A DNA stretch of 64,000 bases, taken from positions 1,384,848 to 1,448,847 of the forward strand of contig NZ_LUKD01000001.1 of the NCBI RefSeq assembly GCF_001592745.1, written 5' to 3'. The notes under the pieces were generated by a model. The model had not been told where the DNA came from, did no database searches, and saw nothing but the letters and a program-made list of their open reading frames with translations. The position numbers were made by a program, and so were the translations under genes. The DNA is from Bdellovibrio bacteriovorus (GTDB taxonomy: Bacteria; Bdellovibrionota; Bdellovibrionia; Bdellovibrionales; Bdellovibrionaceae). Of the stretch, positions 52,108 to 60,893 are shown in pieces. Each line of letters starts with the position of its first letter. Positions within the stretch are counted from its first letter, which is position 1.

Positions 52108-54039
52108 TTACCTCATGATCACAAATGAAAGAGCCACAACAACACCGATACCGATGTACATCGCGTACTGTTGCATATTACCAGTTTGGATAGAGCGAAC
52201 GAACGAGCCCATACCGCGAGCTAGGTCGCCGGCCAAGTAAGTCGCTTTATCGATGAAATTCACATCGATGTAGTACCAAGTGTTTTTGCTGATGCTAACA
52301 AGTGGATTGATGATGAAACCGAAGTAAGCTTCATCAACGAAATATTTGTTATACACAAGGTTGTACACAGGCTTGATGCTGTCGGCGATTTTCTTCGGAG
52401 TCTCTGGAGACTTCACGTAGAATTGGTACGCTACGATCGCAGAGATCAAAGCCAAACCAACAGAAACGCCCATCAAAGTCCACTCTGTCGTATGATCAAT
52501 AGCCGTCCAACCTGGGATCGGAGAGATCATTGGGTGCAACCAGTGTTCCCATACGTTTGGAAGGTGACCCAAGTGTTCACCGATCACGTGAGGAATACCG
52601 ATCCAACCACCGATCACAGAAAGAATACCTAAAACGATCAATGGAATCGTCATAAGCGCTGGAGATTCATGCGGGTGAACATCGCTTGGAACGCGGCTCT
52701 TACCCCAGAACGTCAATGCCATCAAACGAGTCATGTAGAACGCTGTCAAAGTAGCACCCAACGCACCCATCGCCCACAGGATCGGAGAACCTAGTGGAGA
52801 GTTGAACGTATAAGCCAAGATTTCATCCTTAGAGAAGAAACCCGCAAATGGTGGCATACCGATGATTGCGACCCATCCTAAGAAGAATGTCACGTGAGTG
52901 ATAGGCATGTATTTTTTTAGACCACCCATCTTACGTATATCTTGTTCTTCGTGCATCGCGTGGATCACGGAACCCGAACCCAAGAACATCAAGGCTTTAA
53001 AGAACGCGTGAGTCATCAAGTGGAACATCGCTGCTCCGAAAGCTCCCACACCGCAAGCCAAGAACATATAACCAAGTTGAGAAACCGTAGAGTAAGCTAG
53101 AACTTTTTTGATATCCCATTGGGTCATGCCGATTGTAGCAGCCAAAACGGCTGTCGCCGCACCGATGATTGCAATAACCATCATTGTGTTCGGAGCCATA
53201 ATGAATAGCGGATTCAAACGCACGATCATGTAAACACCGGCCGTAACCATCGTCGCCGCATGGATAAGTGCGGATACAGGTGTTGGACCAGCCATGGCGT
53301 CTGGAAGCCAAACGTACAATGGAATCTGTGCTGACTTACCAGTCGCACCGATGAACAGGAACAAAGTTCCCAAAGTCACCGCACCCAACCAAGAAGCTTC
53401 TGCTGTTGTAGGAGCTAGTGCATTCAACTCAGAAAAATTCAAAGTTCCGAAAGTGATGAAAAGGATGAACATTCCAAGCAAGAAAGCAGCGTCACCCACA
53501 CGGTTTGTGATGAAGGCTTTCATGCCCGCTGCGGCTTTTTCTTTGTCTGTGAACCAGAAGCCAATCAATAAGTAAGAGCAAAGACCAACGCCTTCCCAAC
53601 CCACGAACATCACAAGCAAGCTGTCACCAAGAACTAGTAACAACATGTTGAAGATGAAAAGGTTCAGGTAAGCAAAATATTTTGCCGCACCTTTATCGTG
53701 GTGCATGTAACCGATCGAGAACAAGTGGATCAAAGTACCAACACCCGTGATCACAAGAATCATGATGGAGCTGATTTGATCGACAACAAAACCGGCATTT
53801 ACTTTAAACTTATCAACTGCCATCCACTCAAAGAAGCTCACCGCAATTTTGCGAGATTCCGCAGGCATCGCTACAACGTCTAATACCAACAAGATCGCGC
53901 TGATGAAGGAAATCGCAATTGCTGATGTGGCAATCACACCCGCCACGTTGGCTGAGTGTTTTTTATAACGAACTCCGTTGATCAAGAAACCAACGAATGG
54001 AGCTAGGATCAAAAGGGCCATTAAAAGAGAATGATTCAC
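52108..54039 (-). CDS. nuoL: NADH-quinone oxidoreductase subunit L
   Basis: A 643-residue distal proton-pumping subunit of complex I, with about sixteen membrane segments and a long C-terminal lateral helix (about residues 545-600). Signatures are GWEGVGLCSYLLIGFW, GKSAQIPLYVWLPDAMAGPTPVSALIHAATMV, DIKKVLAYSTVSQLGYMFLA and MPPFAGFFSKDEIL. The start is GTG at 54039 (M-N-H-S), with GGGAG upstream. Confidence 0.97.
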   Translation of the reverse strand: MNHSLLMALLILAPFVGFLINGVRYKKHSANVAGVIATSAIAISFISAILLVLDVVAMPAESRKIAVSFFEWMAVDKFKVNAGFVVDQISSIMILVITGVGTLIHLFSIGYMHHDKGAAKYFAYLNLFIFNMLLLVLGDSLLVMFVGWEGVGLCSYLLIGFWFTDKEKAAAGMKAFITNRVGDAAFLLGMFILFITFGTLNFSELNALAPTTAEASWLGAVTLGTLFLFIGATGKSAQIPLYVWLPDAMAGPTPVSALIHAATMVTAGVYMIVRLNPLFIMAPNTMMVIAIIGAATAVLAATIGMTQWDIKKVLAYSTVSQLGYMFLACGVGAFGAAMFHLMTHAFFKALMFLGSGSVIHAMHEEQDIRKMGGLKKYMPITHVTFFLGWVAIIGMPPFAGFFSKDEILAYTFNSPLGSPILWAMGALGATLTAFYMTRLMALTFWGKSRVPSDVHPHESPALMTIPLIVLGILSVIGGWIGIPHVIGEHLGHLPNVWEHWLHPMISPIPGWTAIDHTTEWTLMGVSVGLALISAIVAYQFYVKSPETPKKIADSIKPVYNLVYNKYFVDEAYFGFIINPLVSISKNTWYYIDVNFIDKATYLAGDLARGMGSFVRSIQTGNMQQYAMYIGIGVVVALSFVIMR

Positions 54040-54049
54040 GGCTGCTCCC

Positions 54050-54373
54050 TTATCCTTTCAAGTGTTCAAAGAAGCGAATATTCACTTCGTTAAAGCGTTT
54101 AAAGATTGAAACGGCCAATGCCAAACCTACCGCTGCTTCTGCCGCTGCGATTGTCATGACAAAGAAAACCATGATGTGACCGTCAAGAATGCCTAGGTAC
54201 TTACTGAAAGCGATGAACGTCAAGTTCACCGAGTTCAACATCAACTCTACAGACATCAAAAGAACGATCACGTTACGGCGAAGAAGAACTCCGGCCATAC
54301 CCATCATGAACAAAAGTGCTGCCAAAACTAGATAGTGAGTCAGGCCAATGTTGTTAATGAAATCAGTGTTCAT
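54050..54373 (-). CDS. nuoK: NADH-quinone oxidoreductase subunit K
   Basis: A 107-residue subunit with three membrane helices. The second carries the functional Glu in LMSVELMLNSVNLTFIAFS, and the third has VFFVMTIAAAEAAVGLALAVSIF with the second key Glu. ATG 54373 is used, giving an 11-base overlap with the end of nuoJ; a GTG nine bases earlier is also in frame. Confidence 0.96.
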   Translation of the reverse strand: MNTDFINNIGLTHYLVLAALLFMMGMAGVLLRRNVIVLLMSVELMLNSVNLTFIAFSKYLGILDGHIMVFFVMTIAAAEAAVGLALAVSIFKRFNEVNIRFFEHLKG

Positions 54374-54899
54374 GTGTTCCACCTTTACTGCGCGCTAGAG
54401 CCACCGCACCAACTGCGATCACTAGCAAAAGAACGCCCAATGCTTCAAAGCCGAAGATGTATTTAGAGAAAAGGATTTGGCCCAACGCTTTTGTTGTTTC
54501 CATTCCCGTTCCTGCTGTCACTGGATTGTCGGCCGTTTTCTCGTTCAAAAGACCAACAGACATTGCAATCGCACCGACAACCAAGCCCGCAAGCAATCCC
54601 ACGGAAGCGATTTTTACCGCTCCCGAGAACTTACCTTTCGTAAAGGCCTGTATATCTTTCTTCAAGTCGAAGAGCATGATCACCATGACGAAAAGAACCA
54701 TCACGGCGCCGGCGTAAACGATCAACTGAACGCCTGCGATAAAGTAGGCATTCAAAGTCACGAACAACGCGGAGATACCCACCATCGTCATCGCCAAACA
54801 AAGCGATGAATAAATCGGGTTAGATAAAAGAATGACACTCAGGCCGCTGACCAGAGTGACAATCGCTAAGAACCAAAAAAGAAATGCATCTGCTGTCAC
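54363..54899 (-). CDS. nuoJ: NADH-quinone oxidoreductase subunit J
   Basis: A 178-residue membrane subunit with five helices. YFIAGVQLIVYAGAVMVLFVMVIMLFDL (about residues 52-79) is the conserved third helix, and GFEALGVLLLVIAVGAVALAR the last. The start is GTG at 54899 with GGAG before it. The overlap with nuoK and the ten-base gap to nuoH fit one operon. Confidence 0.95.
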   Translation of the reverse strand: MTADAFLFWFLAIVTLVSGLSVILLSNPIYSSLCLAMTMVGISALFVTLNAYFIAGVQLIVYAGAVMVLFVMVIMLFDLKKDIQAFTKGKFSGAVKIASVGLLAGLVVGAIAMSVGLLNEKTADNPVTAGTGMETTKALGQILFSKYIFGFEALGVLLLVIAVGAVALARSKGGTHEH

Positions 54900-54909
54900 G
54901 TTATTCTCC

Positions 54910-56067
54910 TCACAAAGATGCGATGTAGATCACAAACGCGGTAATGATCGTGTTTGCTAGCGCCCAAGGAAGCAAAGTCTTCCAACCGAAATCCATCAAT
55001 TGGTCATAACGGAAGCGTGGAAGCGTCCAACGAACCCAGATGAAAACCCACAAGAAGAATGCAAACTTGATATTGAAAACAAGGAAGTGGATCAACGCCA
55101 TCAAAGCACTTGCCCAACCGGCAGAAGACGTCACGGATGCCGCCCACTCTTGAACTTGCTCAACGGATACATACGGAATTCCGTAACCACCGAAGAAGAA
55201 CAGCGCCATCAAACCGGAAGCGATCATCATGTGACCGTATTCACCAATGAAGAACATGTTGAACTTGAATCCGCCGTACTCTGTGTGGAAGCCGGCTACA
55301 AGCTCGGATTCACCTTCCGCTAAGTCGAAAGGAAGACGATTTGATTCAGCAAAAGCGGTTGTGAAGAATAAAAGAGCTGCCAATGGTTGATAGAAGATAC
55401 CCCAATTTGGAAGCCAGCTTGCAGTGATTGTGTGACCCAAGAAGACGAATTGAAGGGGGCCTTGTTGAGCCACCGTCATGTCTTGAAGGTTGAATGTACC
55501 GTAAAGCATGATCACGCCCACGATAGAAAGACCCAAAGCCAACTCGTAAGAGATCGTTTGCGCCGAAGCACGAAGAGCGCCCATCAAAGAGTACTTGTTT
55601 CCTGAACCCCAACCCGCCATCAACAAAGTGTAAGCAGCCAAAGAAGAAACACCCAAGATGAATACGATACCAACGCCGATATCATAACCTTGAACTAAGA
55701 AAGTGTACGGACCCCAAGTAGAGCCAAACATTTCAAATGTTCCCACTTGAATTGGTGTCGACATCGGAATTGCAGAGAACGCCACCGCACCAGGAATCAA
55801 TGCAAATACCGGAGCTGCGTAGTACAACAAAGGTTTTGCCGTATCTGGAACGAAGTTTTCTTTCGTCAAGAATTTCACAGCGTCAGCCAAAAGCTGCATC
55901 AATCCCAAAGGTCCTACGCGGTTTGGTCCCAAACGATTTTGGATGAATGCGGAACCACGGCGCTCTAGCCACACAAGAATAGGAACTGCCTGAACCATCA
56001 TCAAAAAGATGACGACAAGTTTTAAACCGTTAACGGTAATTTCAAAAAGATCTTTACCCATTCCCAT
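54910..56067 (-). CDS. nuoH: NADH-quinone oxidoreductase subunit H
   Basis: A 385-residue subunit linking the quinone site to the membrane arm. It has ERRGSAFIQNRLGPNRVGPLGLMQLLADAVK near the N-terminus, then SAQTISYELALGL, FAESNRLPFDLAEGESELVAGFHTEYGG and, near the end, WVRWTLPRFRYDQLM. Length and motifs are complete. Two closely spaced ATG codons begin it. It follows nuoA by four bases; usually nuoG or nuoB-D lie between. Confidence 0.97.
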   Translation of the reverse strand: MGMGKDLFEITVNGLKLVVIFLMMVQAVPILVWLERRGSAFIQNRLGPNRVGPLGLMQLLADAVKFLTKENFVPDTAKPLLYYAAPVFALIPGAVAFSAIPMSTPIQVGTFEMFGSTWGPYTFLVQGYDIGVGIVFILGVSSLAAYTLLMAGWGSGNKYSLMGALRASAQTISYELALGLSIVGVIMLYGTFNLQDMTVAQQGPLQFVFLGHTITASWLPNWGIFYQPLAALLFFTTAFAESNRLPFDLAEGESELVAGFHTEYGGFKFNMFFIGEYGHMMIASGLMALFFFGGYGIPYVSVEQVQEWAASVTSSAGWASALMALIHFLVFNIKFAFFLWVFIWVRWTLPRFRYDQLMDFGWKTLLPWALANTIITAFVIYIASL

Positions 56068-56071
56068 TTGC

Positions 56072-56440
56072 TTAGTCCCATTCCAATGCTTTTGATTTTA
56101 CTTCCCAGAAAAGTCCGAAGATGAAAATTCCGATGAAGACCATCATCGAAATAAGCACGAACAGACCTTGTCCTGAAGATAAGAAATCACGGAAAGAAGT
56201 TGCCCATGGATACATGAAAATGATCTCGATATCGAAAAGGATGAAGAGGATCGCAGTAAGATAATACTTTACTGAAACCTTTGTATCTTTCTTATCAAGA
56301 GCAGGAATACCGCACTCGTAAGGCTCGTACTTGATAGAGTTATAAACGGGTTTGCCGCCTGTTTTGGACGCGACCCATACTAAAAATGCTCCGAATAGAG
56401 CGATGAAGATGACGATGAAAATGACTCCACCGAGTGGCAC
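56072..56440 (-). CDS. nuoA: NADH-quinone oxidoreductase subunit A
   Basis: A 122-residue membrane subunit with three helices. YEPYECGIPALD (about residues 39-50) is the conserved cysteine loop near the quinone site, followed by VKYYLTAILFILFDIEIIFMYPWA. The start is GTG at 56440 with GGAGGGG upstream. It is the first gene of this nuo cluster, and a candidate promoter lies in the 121-base gap before mfd. Confidence 0.96.
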   Translation of the reverse strand: MPLGGVIFIVIFIALFGAFLVWVASKTGGKPVYNSIKYEPYECGIPALDKKDTKVSVKYYLTAILFILFDIEIIFMYPWATSFRDFLSSGQGLFVLISMMVFIGIFIFGLFWEVKSKALEWD

Positions 56441-56482
56441 TGTACCCCTCCAAAGTTGTCGTTATTATTTGGATTTCAATTA

Positions 56483-56511
56483 GTTATATATGTGTCGTCT
56501 GTGAAAACCAA
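56483..56511 (-). promoter_or_regulatory. Candidate promoter of the nuo operon
   Basis: On the minus strand TTGGTT (56511-56506) is 17 bases before TATAAC (56488-56483); the -10 matches 5/6 and the -35 3/6. The leader would be about 36 bases and include GGAGGGG. Confidence 0.45.
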
Positions 56512-56561
56512 GAAATATGAATGGAAACAAGGCGATAAGCATGGCAAGATGAGCCCACCGA

Positions 56562-59500
56562 ATGAAAGCCGAAATGACTCATACAAGGCTTGAATCCATC
56601 CTGGAAAGGGCCTTCGAAACAACACGCGGAAAAATTCAAGTGACCGGAGCTGCATCTCCGCTCGCGCTCGCTTACTTTTTGTCGCAGACTTACTCTAAAA
56701 AAATCAACAGCTTGCCGCACTTAGTTGTTGTTAGCAGTCTATCGGAAGCGAACAAACTTCAGCAGCTTTTAGAGTTCTTTGACCCGTCTCGTCACAGCAC
56801 AATTTTACCTGCTTTCGATGTTTCACCTTACTCCGGTCTTTATCCAAACTCGAGAGTCGTTAGTGATCGGGTTCGTTTCTTGTCTCGAGCCCAGCAAGCG
56901 AAGGCCGGAGAAATCTTCATATCTGTTTCTGACGCGCTGACGCAAAAAACTTTGCCGGTGAAAATCCTGAAGGAATATTCGCGTCTTCTAAAACCCGGTG
57001 ATGAACTTCCTGAAGACATCGCCGAGTATTTAAACTCGCTTGGCTATTCTTCAGCTCCGATGGTGGAGGATAAAGGTCAGTATGCTTTGCGCGGAGGTAT
57101 CGTTGATATTTTCCCGCCAACGGAAGACGAACCAGTTCGTCTTGATTTATTCGGCGATCAAATTGAATCCATTCGTCACTTCAATGTTTCGGATCAACGA
57201 AGCACGGATGAAGTGGCTTCATTCGTGTTAACTCCGGCGCGCGAAATTCTTTTCCGAGATGAAAATCACGAAAGACTTTTGCAACGAGTCCGCGCGATGA
57301 TCGATGGCCGCGAGGTTGATAAAGCCGAAGCAGAAGAAACTCTGCGCTCTTTGGTTTTAAAGAACTCATTCCCTGGAATTGAATTCTTGCTTCCCTACTT
57401 CTATGGAGAACTTGCTAGTCCACTAGAACATTTTTCATCGGCGGTGAACGTATGGTTCTTAGATCCGATTGAAATTTCCAGATGGACGGATGAAGTTTGG
57501 GCGGAGATTAAAGCGGACTATGCTTCAAGTACTCAGCACGTGATTCGTCCCGAGTTAGAATTACTTTACTCTCCATTTGAAACTTTAAGTTTTCCGGCGG
57601 GATCGCGTGAAATTTATTTCTCGTCGCTAGAGTATTTAGAAAACGCTGAGACCAGCGAAGATGGTAGAGTCGAATACCGTACGGCACTGACTCAAGACTT
57701 TACGAACTTAAGTTTAAATAACGCCGTTGGTTCTGAAATGTGGCTGCAAGCCGCGACTAACAAGCTGAACAAATGGCGTGACGACGGTTACCGCATTTTC
57801 ATTGGTACGAAAAATCAATCCCACATTGAGCGCTTAAAATTAATCTTTGATAAGCTAGGTCTGAAAGTCGCACGCGCGAGTGAGGATGAGTATCGTTGGG
57901 ACTCTTGGTTGATGGAGCAAGACAGTGACACTCATCTTGTTCACGTTATTCCTCGCTATCTAACTGAAAGTCTTCGTCTAGATGAGGAAAAAGTTATTTT
58001 CTTACGCGACGAAGATTTTTATGGAAAGAAGCAGCGCGCTCGTGAATCCTCCGGAGCTCAAGACTTTCAAAAACAAGCCAAGCGCCTGGCGTTCGGTGAT
58101 TTAAAACCGGGCGATCTTGTTGCGCATGTTAAACATGGTGTTGGTCAATATGAAGGTCTTAAGATCATGAATATTGGCGGTGTCGAATCTGAATACATTC
58201 AGGTCGGCTACAAGGATAAGGATAAACTTTATCTTCCTGTTTATCGTGTGGGCCAACTACAGAAGTTTTCTGGCGCCGCCAGCACGACAATTCTTGATAA
58301 ACTGGGCGGCACCGCCTGGGAAAAAACCAAAGCGAAAGTTAAGGCCCACGTTCGCGATATCGCTGCCGACCTTTTGGCTCTTTATGCAAAACGTGCCGAG
58401 CTTCATCGTCCGCCTTTTGTCTTTAAAGATAGTGAAATTCAGATGTTCGAAAATAGTTTCCCGTATGAGGAAACTGACGATCAAATGCGCGCGATCAACG
58501 ATATCATGCGCGACTTAAAATCCACAAAACCGATGGATCGTTTGGTCTGCGGCGACGTGGGCTTTGGTAAAACCGAAGTCGCTATGCGCGCGGCGTTCTT
58601 TGCCGTGCAGGCTCGTCGTCAAGTCGCTTTGCTCGCGCCAACCACCGTACTTACGTTTCAGCACTTTGAAACTTTGAAAAAACGTTTTGAAGGCTGGCCG
58701 GTGGATATTCGAGTTTTAAATCGTTTCGTAACTCCGTCGGAAGTCAAAAAGACTTTGCAGGATCTTAAAGACGGCAAGGTTGATATCATCGTCGGAACAC
58801 ATAAGTTATTAGGCTCAACAATTCAGTATAAAGACCTAGGTCTTCTGATTGTCGATGAAGAACAAAAGTTCGGCGTTACTCATAAAGAGAAAATCAAAAA
58901 GATGAAGGTCAGCGTTGATACTTTGACCTTGTCGGCAACGCCCATTCCAAGAACTTTGAATATGGCTTTAGTAGGAATTCGGGATTTGAGTTTGATTAAC
59001 ACCGCTCCGGTGGATCGTTTGCCGACACGTACTTTTGTCACAAAGTTTGATGAAGAGACGATTCGTAAAGCCATCACCGCTGAAATTTCTCGCGGCGGTC
59101 AGGTTTATTTTATCCACAATCGTATTGAGTCTATTTACGGCTTAGCGGATGAAATTCGCAATATCGTTCCCGAAGCGCGTATTCGTATTGGTCACGGACA
59201 GATGGAAGAGCATGAGCTTGAAAAAACTATGCTTGCCTTTTTCCATCACGAAATCGACGTCCTTATCTGTACAGCGATTGTTGAATCAGGAATGGACGTA
59301 CCAAGAGCGAACACCATGTTTATCGATTCGGCTCATATGTTTGGGCTGTCTCAGCTTTATCAATTGCGAGGCCGCGTAGGCCGAAGCAAAACTCGCGCTT
59401 ATTGTTATTTGATGATGCCGCGAAATCGCAAGCTCGATAAAGAGCAGCAAGAACGCTTAAAGATCATTCAAGAGAACACCGCTTTGGGAAGCGGTATTAA

Positions 59501-60086
59501 GATTGCGCAGTACGATCTTGAGCTTCGCGGAGCCGGAAATATTCTGGGCGAAGAACAATCCGGTCATATCAACTCTGTCGGTTATGAAATGTACATGGAT
59601 CTTTTAAATGAAGCTTTGGCTGAAGCTAAAGGCGAAGCCGTCGACGATATGGAACTAGATCCAGAAATCAACTTGCGCATCCCTGCGATGATTCCTGACA
59701 ACTATATTTCGGATATTCGCATCCGTCTTAGCTATTATAAGGCCCTGGCAGACATTACCTCGAACGAAGATTTGGATCGTATCGAAGAAGAATTGCGCGA
59801 TCAGTTCGGCGCCATCCCTGAGCCTACCGTGAACTTGATGGGTTTAATGCTGATCCGTCGTCAATGTAAAGAACTGGGTGTGCGTGATATCAGTGCCGGC
59901 GTAAAATCTGTTTCATTGATCTTCACTGAAAAAACGAAGTTGAAGCCAGAGACAGTGATTCAATTGGCGGTTCGCGAAAGTAAGAAATACTCTTTAACTC
60001 CCGACAATCGCTTGAATATCAAGCTGCCGAATATTTCATGGTCTGCGGTTCACGAAGAACTCGAAACTCTTTTGAAGCTGATTTAA
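56562..60086 (+). CDS. mfd: Transcription-repair coupling factor
   Basis: A 1174-residue superfamily 2 translocase that pushes stalled RNA polymerase off DNA and brings in UvrA. Order: UvrB-like N-terminal domains (about residues 1-330, with LPAFDVSPYSGLYPNSRVVSDR), RNA-polymerase-interacting domain (about 490-560, PGDLVAHVKHGVGQYEGL), translocase motor with Walker A GDVGFGKTEVAMRAAF (near 664) and DEEQKFG, helicase motifs LSATPIPRT, VESGMDVPRANTMF and QLRGRVGRSKTRAYCYLM, and the C-terminal TRCF domain. A complete copy. There is no clear ribosome-binding site; a second ATG at 56574 is possible. Its stop overlaps the convergent gene by 4 bases. Confidence 0.97.
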   Translation: MKAEMTHTRLESILERAFETTRGKIQVTGAASPLALAYFLSQTYSKKINSLPHLVVVSSLSEANKLQQLLEFFDPSRHSTILPAFDVSPYSGLYPNSRVVSDRVRFLSRAQQAKAGEIFISVSDALTQKTLPVKILKEYSRLLKPGDELPEDIAEYLNSLGYSSAPMVEDKGQYALRGGIVDIFPPTEDEPVRLDLFGDQIESIRHFNVSDQRSTDEVASFVLTPAREILFRDENHERLLQRVRAMIDGREVDKAEAEETLRSLVLKNSFPGIEFLLPYFYGELASPLEHFSSAVNVWFLDPIEISRWTDEVWAEIKADYASSTQHVIRPELELLYSPFETLSFPAGSREIYFSSLEYLENAETSEDGRVEYRTALTQDFTNLSLNNAVGSEMWLQAATNKLNKWRDDGYRIFIGTKNQSHIERLKLIFDKLGLKVARASEDEYRWDSWLMEQDSDTHLVHVIPRYLTESLRLDEEKVIFLRDEDFYGKKQRARESSGAQDFQKQAKRLAFGDLKPGDLVAHVKHGVGQYEGLKIMNIGGVESEYIQVGYKDKDKLYLPVYRVGQLQKFSGAASTTILDKLGGTAWEKTKAKVKAHVRDIAADLLALYAKRAELHRPPFVFKDSEIQMFENSFPYEETDDQMRAINDIMRDLKSTKPMDRLVCGDVGFGKTEVAMRAAFFAVQARRQVALLAPTTVLTFQHFETLKKRFEGWPVDIRVLNRFVTPSEVKKTLQDLKDGKVDIIVGTHKLLGSTIQYKDLGLLIVDEEQKFGVTHKEKIKKMKVSVDTLTLSATPIPRTLNMALVGIRDLSLINTAPVDRLPTRTFVTKFDEETIRKAITAEISRGGQVYFIHNRIESIYGLADEIRNIVPEARIRIGHGQMEEHELEKTMLAFFHHEIDVLICTAIVESGMDVPRANTMFIDSAHMFGLSQLYQLRGRVGRSKTRAYCYLMMPRNRKLDKEQQERLKIIQENTALGSGIKIAQYDLELRGAGNILGEEQSGHINSVGYEMYMDLLNEALAEAKGEAVDDMELDPEINLRIPAMIPDNYISDIRIRLSYYKALADITSNEDLDRIEEELRDQFGAIPEPTVNLMGLMLIRRQCKELGVRDISAGVKSVSLIFTEKTKLKPETVIQLAVRESKKYSLTPDNRLNIKLPNISWSAVHEELETLLKLI

Positions 60087-60838
60087 AATTCTAAGCGAAG
60101 ACCCGCGCCGTAAAGAAAATCCGTCGTAGTGTCGGGATCATCTTCTGCTGAAGTAGCGGCGTATTGTGTGGCATACACGTCGATGAAAGTATTTTCTAAA
60201 CCCCAGTTAAAGGTGGTTTGCTTTGCGGTTTGATAATCCAACCAATCAAGCTGCAACAGAAATCCAATGGTGTAGTTAAATCCCATTTGCGTTGTCGCCG
60301 AAAAAGAATCTGTTGGAGACGATTCGGAAAGACCCATTTGCCAGATATTCAGTCCGAGATAAGGAGCTACATAAGGCTCGGCCATAAAGTTATCGGCAAC
60401 AAATTTTAATCCAATTCCATACTTAGTAACTTCTAAAGAGCGATCTGAACCCGAACGATTGTCTTCAATTTTTCCCATGCCATAATCAAGGCCCAGCGCC
60501 AATGCGCCTAAGGCAAAATTATATTTATAATCAATGCTCACGCGGATCAGAGGAATAGGATCGGTCCCAAAGAGGTCGCCGTAACTTAAATTATCTAAGG
60601 TCGAGATATAATTTTTTAGATCCAGGCCTTCGTAATCAACTCCGAAATACATACCATGGGTCTCGCGTCGATCCTTGTAAGGGGCCAAGTTGTCTTGGAC
60701 AACTTCGACTTCCACCAACGGAACATTTTCATCTTGAGGTGTCGTAGGAGCGGCTTCTTCTTGTGCGAATGACAACGATCCGGCAAGAACGGAAAGAACG
60801 AAGCAGACTTTGGATATCAGACTTAGGTGCAATTTCAT
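60083..60838 (-). CDS. Probable outer-membrane beta-barrel protein
   Basis: A 251-residue secreted protein with a signal peptide (about residues 1-22, ending LSFAQ) and an acidic spacer (EEAAPTTPQDENVP). The rest shows alternating hydrophobic and aromatic strands (TKYGIGLKFVADN, VAPYLGLNIWQMGL, TQMGFNYTIGFLLQLDWLDY, TDFLYGAGLRLEF) and ends in a C-terminal Phe, the signal used by the BAM complex. This points to an eight- to ten-strand outer-membrane barrel; I do not recognise a subfamily. ATG 60838 is used since MKLHLSLISK starts the signal peptide. It is divergent from the GH3 gene with 55 bases between starts. Confidence 0.7.
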   Translation of the reverse strand: MKLHLSLISKVCFVLSVLAGSLSFAQEEAAPTTPQDENVPLVEVEVVQDNLAPYKDRRETHGMYFGVDYEGLDLKNYISTLDNLSYGDLFGTDPIPLIRVSIDYKYNFALGALALGLDYGMGKIEDNRSGSDRSLEVTKYGIGLKFVADNFMAEPYVAPYLGLNIWQMGLSESSPTDSFSATTQMGFNYTIGFLLQLDWLDYQTAKQTTFNWGLENTFIDVYATQYAATSAEDDPDTTTDFLYGAGLRLEF

Positions 60839-60893
60839 GTTGTCTCGCAAATATCGCCTACCTTCAAAAGTGGCGAATGATATTCTTTTATCT

